Assembly (NCBI GenBank): GCA_947474455.1
Contig: CANJIL010000017.1
Coordinates: 1 to 53,393, forward strand
Length of the DNA: 53,393 bases
Direction of reading: 5' to 3'
Source: Hyphomonadaceae bacterium
Lineage (GTDB): Bacteria; Pseudomonadota; Alphaproteobacteria; Caulobacterales; Hyphomonadaceae
Shown: positions 48,465 to 53,393 of the stretch, in pieces
How the letters are laid out: every line of letters starts with the position of its first letter
Position numbering within the stretch: the first letter of the stretch is position 1
Position numbers and translations under genes: made by a program
The notes under the pieces: model-generated
What the model was told of the DNA's origin: nothing
The model's database searches: none
The model's input: the letters and a program-made list of their open reading frames with translations, nothing else

Positions 48465-49132
48465 ACCGGCGCCTCAACCCGCTCCACCGGCCCGAATGTC
48501 TCCTCGAATGCCGCCTTCAGCGCCACGTCCACATCATGCATCGAGATCAGCTGGCCAAGGTCGAACAGGCTGGTTACGCCCAGCCCCGGATCGCTCACGC
48601 CGCACGGCGTGATCCCGCCAAAGTGCGACAGGTTCGGCTCCACGTTCAGACTGATGCCGTGATAGCTCACCCAGCGTTTCACCCGCACCCCGATCGCCGC
48701 GATCTTGTCCTCACGCAATGAGCCGCCCGGCCGCGTCCGATCCACCCACACGCCCACGCGGCCCTTCCGCCGCTCTCCCTTCACGTTGAACGCCGCGAGC
48801 GCGCGGATCACCCAATCCTCCAGCGAGCAGACAAACTGCTTTACGTCCCGTGCGCGCGTGGTCAGATCGAGCATCACATACGCCACCCGCTGACCCGGCC
48901 CATGGTAAGTGAACTGCCCCCCGCGCTGGGTGTCGAAAACCGGAAAGCGCGCCGGATCGAGCAGGTCGTCCTCCTTGGCGCTGGCCCCGCGCGTATAAAG
49001 GGGAGGGTGCTCCACCAGCCAGACCAGCTCTCTTGCCCGCCCGTCCGCGATGGCCGCAGCCCGCGATTCCATCGCGGCGACGGCTTCAGGATATCCCACC
49101 AACCCCTCGGAAATGGCCCATCCAGTGGTCAT
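48461..49132 (-). CDS. lipB: Octanoyl-[acyl-carrier protein]-protein transferase LipB
   Basis: A 223-residue enzyme that moves octanoyl from ACP to lipoyl domains of dehydrogenase complexes and GcvH, the first step of lipoate assembly. The substrate-binding motif is [16 protein letters not shown], the catalytic Lys is in [10 protein letters not shown] and the Cys is in [15 protein letters not shown]. Length is normal. It is divergent from the FliN-like gene, with start codons 55 bases apart. Confidence 0.96.
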   Translation of the reverse strand: MTTGWAISEGLVGYPEAVAAMESRAAAIADGRARELVWLVEHPPLYTRGASAKEDDLLDPARFPVFDTQRGGQFTYHGPGQRVAYVMLDLTTRARDVKQFVCSLEDWVIRALAAFNVKGERRKGRVGVWVDRTRPGGSLREDKIAAIGVRVKRWVSYHGISLNVEPNLSHFGGITPCGVSDPGLGVTSLFDLGQLISMHDVDVALKAAFEETFGPVERVEAPV

Positions 49133-49187
49133 TAACCTGTCCGCAATCCGAAACCCTGACTCTATATCCGTATATCGGAGCGGTCGC

Positions 49188-49442
49188 GTGCAGTCTCAAC
49201 TGGACCATGTTGGCGTCGAGATCACCGTCCTTCTGGGCCGGTCGCTCATGCCCATGCAGCAATTGCTACGCATGGGCCGGGGTGCCGTCATCCAGCTCGA
49301 TACAAACGAGAACGACGAAGTCTGGATTCTCGCCAACAACCACCCCATCGCCCGGGGCGAGCTGATCATCGAGAACGAGAAGATCTCCGTGAGCATCACC
49401 CGGTCCGCCCAGGTGCAAGACTACTTCGCGACCGAGCAATAA
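49188..49442 (+). CDS. Solitary FliN/SPOA-domain protein
   Basis: An 84-residue protein consisting only of an SPOA (surface presentation of antigens) domain: [40 protein letters not shown] and [20 protein letters not shown]. That is the fold of flagellar switch FliN and its type III relatives, normally with an N-terminal extension that is missing here. GTG 49188 has GGAG 7 bases upstream. No other flagellar gene is in the window, so it is a stray fliN-like gene or a switch component coded apart from the main cluster. Confidence 0.85.
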   Translation: MQSQLDHVGVEITVLLGRSLMPMQQLLRMGRGAVIQLDTNENDEVWILANNHPIARGELIIENEKISVSITRSAQVQDYFATEQ

Positions 49443-49538
49443 GCCTGGTTTCAAGGCTAATAGGCTGCGATTTCGCCCCAGACATTCTCACTTCACAAGC
49501 CGTCAAACCCGGCTTATACGGCGCCCTTGCTTCGGCGT

Positions 49539-49623
49539 GCGGTCGTGGCGGAATTGGTAGACGCACTACCTTGAGGTGGTAGCGCCGCAAGGCGTGGAAG
49601 TTCGAGTCTTCTCGACCGCACCA
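49539..49623 (+). tRNA. tRNA-Leu (anticodon GAG)
   Basis: The acceptor arms GCGGTCG and CGACCGC pair perfectly, followed by discriminator A and an encoded CCA (49621-49623). The anticodon arm is CTACC-TTGAGGT-GGTAG, which gives GAG, reading CTC and CTT codons. A long variable arm (GCCGCAAGGC) marks class II tRNA-Leu, and the T arm has TTCGAGT. Confidence 0.97.
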
Positions 49624-49667
49624 GCATCATCAACAGAGAGAACGCCGTTCGGAAGAGGGAGGTCGCC

Positions 49668-51080
49668 ATGAATGACACCCGCGATCCGAACGTGCGCGAA
49701 TCCGTCTCCGAAAGCCCGGAAGCCGTCGAATCCACAGGCGTCATCTCGCCCCACTTCATCGCCCAGTTCGTCGGCGCCGTAGGCGACGGTGACAAGCCCT
49801 ATCTCTGGCGCAAGGCCAAGGAGCTCCACCCCGCCGACATGGCGGACTTACTTGAACATCTGCCGCCCGAAGCCTTCCGCAAGGCGATCCACCTCCTAGG
49901 CAAGGATCTGCCTGCCGAGACCGTGGCCGAACTGTCCGACAACATGCGGCTCGAAGCGTTGCGCGAATTGACCGACGCCGCGGTCACGGCCATGATTGGC
50001 CACCTCGATTCCGACGACGCGTCTTTCCTGCTCAGCGACCTAGAAGACGATCGCCGCGTTCGGATCCTCAACAAGGTCTCCGCCACTGATCGCGCCGCGA
50101 TCGAGAGCTCGCTGGCCTTCGACGACGAGTCCGCCGGCCGCCTGATGCAGCGCGCCTTCGTCGCGGCGCCCGTCTTTTGGAATGTCGGGCAGGCGATCGA
50201 CCACATGCGGACGGTCAGCGATGACGACCTGCCGGAGAATTTCTTCGAGATCTATATCGTCGATCCGGCCTTCCGGCTTCAGGGCAGCGTACCGCTCTCC
50301 ACGCTGCTCCGCGCGTCGCGCGAGAAGTCGCTGAAGGAGATTATGAAGGAGATCAAGGCCTCGATCAGGCCGGAGACGGACCAGGAAGAGGTCGCTTATC
50401 TCTTCCGCCAGTATAACCTCGCATCAGCGCCCGTGGTTGACGAAGCCGGCCGCCTCACCGGCATGATCACCATCGACGACGTCGTCGACGTTATCCAGGA
50501 AGAAGCTGAGGAAGACATTCTCGCCCTGTCGGGCGTCAGCGAGGCCGGCGTCAACCAGTCGATCCTATCGGCCGTGCGCGCCCGCATCCCTTGGCTGCTG
50601 GTCAATCTGGTCACCGCCTTCTTCGCGTCGACCGTGGTTTCGTTCTTCGCCCCCGTCATCGACCAGTTCGTGGCGCTGACCTTCCTGATGCCCGTCGTCG
50701 CTGGCCTGAGCGGCAACGCCGGCTCCCAGGCCCTCGCGGTCTCCGTCCGCGCCATCGCCGAGCGCGATCTTGAAGGCCCGCTGGTTCGCCGCGCGATCCG
50801 CCGCGAAGCGCTCACGGCCACCATTAACGGAACCATTGTCGCGTGGACGGCAGCCCTGGTGGTGCTGGCCTGGTTTCACAACCCGACCATCAGCGTCGTC
50901 ATCGGCGTGTCGATGATGCTCAGCTTCACCTGGGCCGGCCTAGTGGGCATTCTGGCGCCATTAACCCTGAAACGGCTCGGGGCCGACCCGGCCGTTGCAT
51001 CATCCGTCTTCGTTTTGACGAGCATTGATATGGTAAGCTTTTTCGTCTTTCTCGGCCTCGCCAGCCTGATGCTTCTCTGA
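49668..51080 (+). CDS. mgtE: Magnesium transporter MgtE
   Basis: A 470-residue MgtE channel. The N-terminal helical domain (LHPADMADLLEHLPPEAFRK) senses Mg2+, two CBS domains follow (about 160-290; AGRLMQRAFVAAPVFW, AGRLTGMITIDDVVDVI), then a connecting helix and five membrane helices with the pore-forming MPVVAGLSGNAGSQALAVSV. When cytoplasmic Mg2+ is high the N and CBS domains close the pore. It lies 44 bases after tRNA-Leu. Confidence 0.96.
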   Translation: MNDTRDPNVRESVSESPEAVESTGVISPHFIAQFVGAVGDGDKPYLWRKAKELHPADMADLLEHLPPEAFRKAIHLLGKDLPAETVAELSDNMRLEALRELTDAAVTAMIGHLDSDDASFLLSDLEDDRRVRILNKVSATDRAAIESSLAFDDESAGRLMQRAFVAAPVFWNVGQAIDHMRTVSDDDLPENFFEIYIVDPAFRLQGSVPLSTLLRASREKSLKEIMKEIKASIRPETDQEEVAYLFRQYNLASAPVVDEAGRLTGMITIDDVVDVIQEEAEEDILALSGVSEAGVNQSILSAVRARIPWLLVNLVTAFFASTVVSFFAPVIDQFVALTFLMPVVAGLSGNAGSQALAVSVRAIAERDLEGPLVRRAIRREALTATINGTIVAWTAALVVLAWFHNPTISVVIGVSMMLSFTWAGLVGILAPLTLKRLGADPAVASSVFVLTSIDMVSFFVFLGLASLMLL

Positions 51081-51144
51081 CGTTCCGTCCTATCCCGACG
51101 AGATTGGCGTCCGGGTTGCACCGGACAGGCGAAATCCATGGGGG

Positions 51145-52470
51145 ATGTGTCAGGTCAGGACGATGACTGGACGTTTGCGCACTTCTGCGGTCGGCCTCGA
51201 ACTCATCAAGAGCTTCGAAGGTTTCCGCGAAACGGCTGCCCGGTTGCCCGACGGCCGCTGGACGATCGGCTATGGCCACGTCCGCACCGCCCGCGAAGGC
51301 CTCACAATCAGCTCGAAAGACGCCGAGGACCTGCTGACTTACGATCTCAAGCCGGTCGAGGACGCGGTCGCTTCGATGGTTTACGCTCCCCTGATGCAGA
51401 ACCAGTTCGACGCGCTGGTCTCGCTTGCGTTCAACATCTCGCCCGCCCAGTTCCGGGACTCCGACATCCTGCGTAATCTTAACGGCGGCGAGCTCCTGGC
51501 TGCCGCCAATGGCTTCGATCGCTGGCGCAAGGCTCGCATTCATGGCCGGGTCATGATCGTTGATGCGCTGGTTCGTCGTCGTGTTGCCGAAAAGGCGCTC
51601 TTCCTGGAGCACCCGAACGGCCCGCCTTCGGCCCCAAGCTCGATCGTTCGCCCCGAAATCGACACCGCCGCCGACCGGCCGCGCGCGCCCATCGCCAATG
51701 ACGATGAAGACGAGGTTCGCGCGGGACCGGCCCCGTTGGGCGACATCGCCGAAGCCGTGCGCCGGCTCGCCGAACGCACCCGCGACGCCATCTCACCAGC
51801 CCCGGAAATCCCGTTACCGCTCGGCGCGTCCGTCGCTCCGCTCGAAGCGGTTGAGGTTGACCCAGAGCCTGCGGCAGAACCCGCGCCGCCGGAAGAGCCT
51901 CCGCCCAAAACCGTCGAAGACATTGAGCGCGCCCGCAAGATCGTCGCCGAACGCGTCGCCCGCATCATCGAGCGCGCCGAAAAGGAAATCGACACGCAGG
52001 AAAGCGCTGCCCGTCCGACCGCCACCGCGGAACCGAAATCCCAGCCATTTTCAATCACAGCGAAACCAATGCAACCGGAAGTTCGCGAAGGCCTCCCGGA
52101 CTTCGATCAGCCGGCCGAGCGCGCCACGCCGCGCGCCCGCCCCGTGATTGACGACACCGAAATCATCGAACCGGGTTGTGACCCTGCCGAACTCTTCGCC
52201 GAAGCTGAACGCAAGGCGAAGCGCGTCAACGGCGCCGCCAAGCGGATCGGCCCGATCTCGGGCCGCGTCGCCTTGCTCGCGCCCTGGATCATCGTGCTCG
52301 TCCTGTCAGTTATCGGCCTGATTGTCGGCGCGGCCGACGCCTTCAACGAATCTAGTTCCCTAAACGCGAATGCACCGCGCGTCGCCGCCACCTTACTCGC
52401 CGTGTTTGGCGTCATGATGCTGATGAGCGTCTATTTCATCTTCTGGAGCCGCACGTCCGACGAGATCTGA
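51145..52470 (+). CDS. spmX: SpmX-like polar muramidase with C-terminal membrane helices
   Basis: A 441-residue protein (ATG 51145; ATG 51163 is possible) with the SpmX layout. It has a GH24 lysozyme-like domain (about 10-150), with Glu25 in IKSFEGFRE, LPDGRWTIGYGHVRTAREGL and NQFDALVSLAFNIS, then a Pro/Glu/Ala-rich linker (about 160-370), and two helices (LLAPWIIVLVLSVIGLIVGA and LLAVFGVMMLMSVYFIFW). In Caulobacter SpmX recruits and activates DivJ at the stalked pole and binds PopZ; in Asticcacaulis it sets stalk position. With divK and pleD in the same window it argues for asymmetric division here. There is no classical signal peptide, as in SpmX. Confidence 0.9.
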   Translation: MCQVRTMTGRLRTSAVGLELIKSFEGFRETAARLPDGRWTIGYGHVRTAREGLTISSKDAEDLLTYDLKPVEDAVASMVYAPLMQNQFDALVSLAFNISPAQFRDSDILRNLNGGELLAAANGFDRWRKARIHGRVMIVDALVRRRVAEKALFLEHPNGPPSAPSSIVRPEIDTAADRPRAPIANDDEDEVRAGPAPLGDIAEAVRRLAERTRDAISPAPEIPLPLGASVAPLEAVEVDPEPAAEPAPPEEPPPKTVEDIERARKIVAERVARIIERAEKEIDTQESAARPTATAEPKSQPFSITAKPMQPEVREGLPDFDQPAERATPRARPVIDDTEIIEPGCDPAELFAEAERKAKRVNGAAKRIGPISGRVALLAPWIIVLVLSVIGLIVGAADAFNESSSLNANAPRVAATLLAVFGVMMLMSVYFIFWSRTSDEI

Positions 52471-52535
52471 CGCTGCGCCAGGGCCTTGACTAAACGGCAA
52501 CTGGCAATCTGCTCGGCGCTGGGTAGATTGCGCCC

Positions 52536-53393
52536 ATGATCCCGAACACACGCTCCCTCGACTTCGACCTTGGCGAAACCGCGGACATGATCCGTGATAC
52601 GGTTTCAAGTTTTGCCCAATCCGAAATCGCGACCCGTGCCGCCGAGATAGATCGCACGGACGAATTTCCGCGCGACCTCTGGCCGAAGATGGGCGAACTC
52701 GGCCTCTTGGGCATCACGGTGGAGGAAGAGTGGGGCGGTTCCGGCCTCGGCTATCTCGAACACGCCGTGGCGATGGAAGAGATCAGCCGCGCCTCCGCCT
52801 CGGTCGGTCTTAGCTACGGCGCCCATTCCAATCTCTGCGTCAACCAGATGCGCCGCTGGGGCAACGATGTGCAGAAGAAGAAATACCTCACCAAGCTGAT
52901 CACCGGCGAGCACCTCGGTTCGCTCGCCATGTCGGAGCCCGGCGCCGGCTCAGACGTGGTGTCGATGACGCTGACCGCCGTAAAGAAGGGCGATCGCTAC
53001 ATTCTCAACGGCTCGAAGATGTGGATCACTAACGGCCCGTCCGCAGATACGCTGATCGTCTATGCCAAGACCGCGCCCGACAGGAACTCGCGCGGCATCT
53101 CCGCCTTCATCATCGAGAAGGGCTTCAAGGGTTTCTCGGTGGCTCAGAAGCTCGACAAGCTCGGCATGCGCGGCTCCGAAACCGGCGAGCTGGTGTTCGA
53201 GGATTGCGAAGTCCCCGAAGAGAACCTGATGGGTCCGCTCAACAGTGGCGTCGAAATCCTTATGTCCGGGCTCGACTATGAGCGCACGGTACTAGCGGCC
53301 GGCTCCACCGGCATCATGCAAGCCTGCATGGACGTCGTGCTGCCCTACATCCACGACCGAAAGCAGTTCGGCAAACCCATAGGGGAGTTCCAG
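52536..53393 (+). CDS. Isovaleryl-CoA dehydrogenase-like acyl-CoA dehydrogenase, 3' end outside window
   Basis: The 286 codons inside the window encode the N-terminal and middle domains and part of the C-terminal helical domain of an FAD acyl-CoA dehydrogenase. Motifs: [105 protein letters not shown] and the RGSET block resemble isovaleryl-CoA dehydrogenase of leucine breakdown. The catalytic Glu of that enzyme would lie in or just after the last residues, so it cannot be checked. Confidence 0.88.
   Translation, partial: MIPNTRSLDFDLGETADMIRDTVSSFAQSEIATRAAEIDRTDEFPRDLWPKMGELGLLGITVEEEWGGSGLGYLEHAVAMEEISRASASVGLSYGAHSNLCVNQMRRWGNDVQKKKYLTKLITGEHLGSLAMSEPGAGSDVVSMTLTAVKKGDRYILNGSKMWITNGPSADTLIVYAKTAPDRNSRGISAFIIEKGFKGFSVAQKLDKLGMRGSETGELVFEDCEVPEENLMGPLNSGVEILMSGLDYERTVLAAGSTGIMQACMDVVLPYIHDRKQFGKPIGEFQ

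Noticed and set aside
1-53393. CRISPR array or prophage
   Set aside because: No regularly spaced direct repeats and no run of phage structural genes were seen. The GH24 protein is SpmX-like, with two C-terminal helices, rather than an endolysin.

Overview
The window reads as a piece of an alphaproteobacterial chromosome, most likely Caulobacterales and probably a Hyphomonadaceae-type prosthecate or dimorphic bacterium. The evidence is high GC with strong codon bias, a divK-pleD pair with a 4-base overlap, an SpmX-type polar muramidase with two C-terminal membrane helices, a MarR / OmpR-type regulator / kinase operon of the petP-petR kind, and UbiK, Zur and MlaFE of alphaproteobacterial type. 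Genus and species cannot be fixed from this sequence alone.

Left end (1-4600): DUF1801 and SRPBCC-DUF1801 genes, the latter broken by frameshifts; a secreted metallo-beta-lactamase-fold protein; a decayed TIR-transmembrane gene; then prs. 4786-13007 is mostly housekeeping: pgeF, a MidA-like methyltransferase and lgt on the minus strand; ubiK, ybjN-like and proC on the plus strand; a MarR-regulator-kinase operon; and ilvE.

13010-20880: remnants of a Ku/LigD end-joining locus, then a minus-strand GT4-glycosidase-like fusion plus GH130 pair (the best candidate for an uncharacterised glycan pathway), and a RidA / GDPD / FemAB-like / HIT operon. 20949-27674: a split DUF1905 gene, dinB, divK-pleD, DUF2093, an M23 lipoprotein, a nonsense-broken DUF1801 gene, a small lipoprotein, zur and an HU-type gene with a clear terminator. 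28085-28615 is a worn IS110 transposase fragment touching the end of an SDR gene.

28616-44439: a minus-strand operon radA-cvpA-purF-SDR; cysK; paired palindromic repeats; a PLP-dependent decarboxylase; a second GNAT/FemAB-like protein; dnaB-alr-mlaE-mlaF; an acyltransferase with a small coupled gene; and a GH13 alpha-glucosidase. 44468-53393: molybdenum cofactor genes moaE, moaB, moaA and moaD, with an aldo/keto reductase and a short anonymous stretch between them; lipB; a solitary FliN-like SPOA protein; tRNA-Leu(GAG); mgtE; spmX; and the first 286 codons of an isovaleryl-CoA dehydrogenase-like gene running off the right edge.

A recurring theme is gene decay. At least seven accessory genes carry frameshifts or nonsense codons, while more than forty core genes are intact. 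That contrast argues for real pseudogenes rather than uniform sequencing error, although several indels lie in short G/C runs and need read-level checking.
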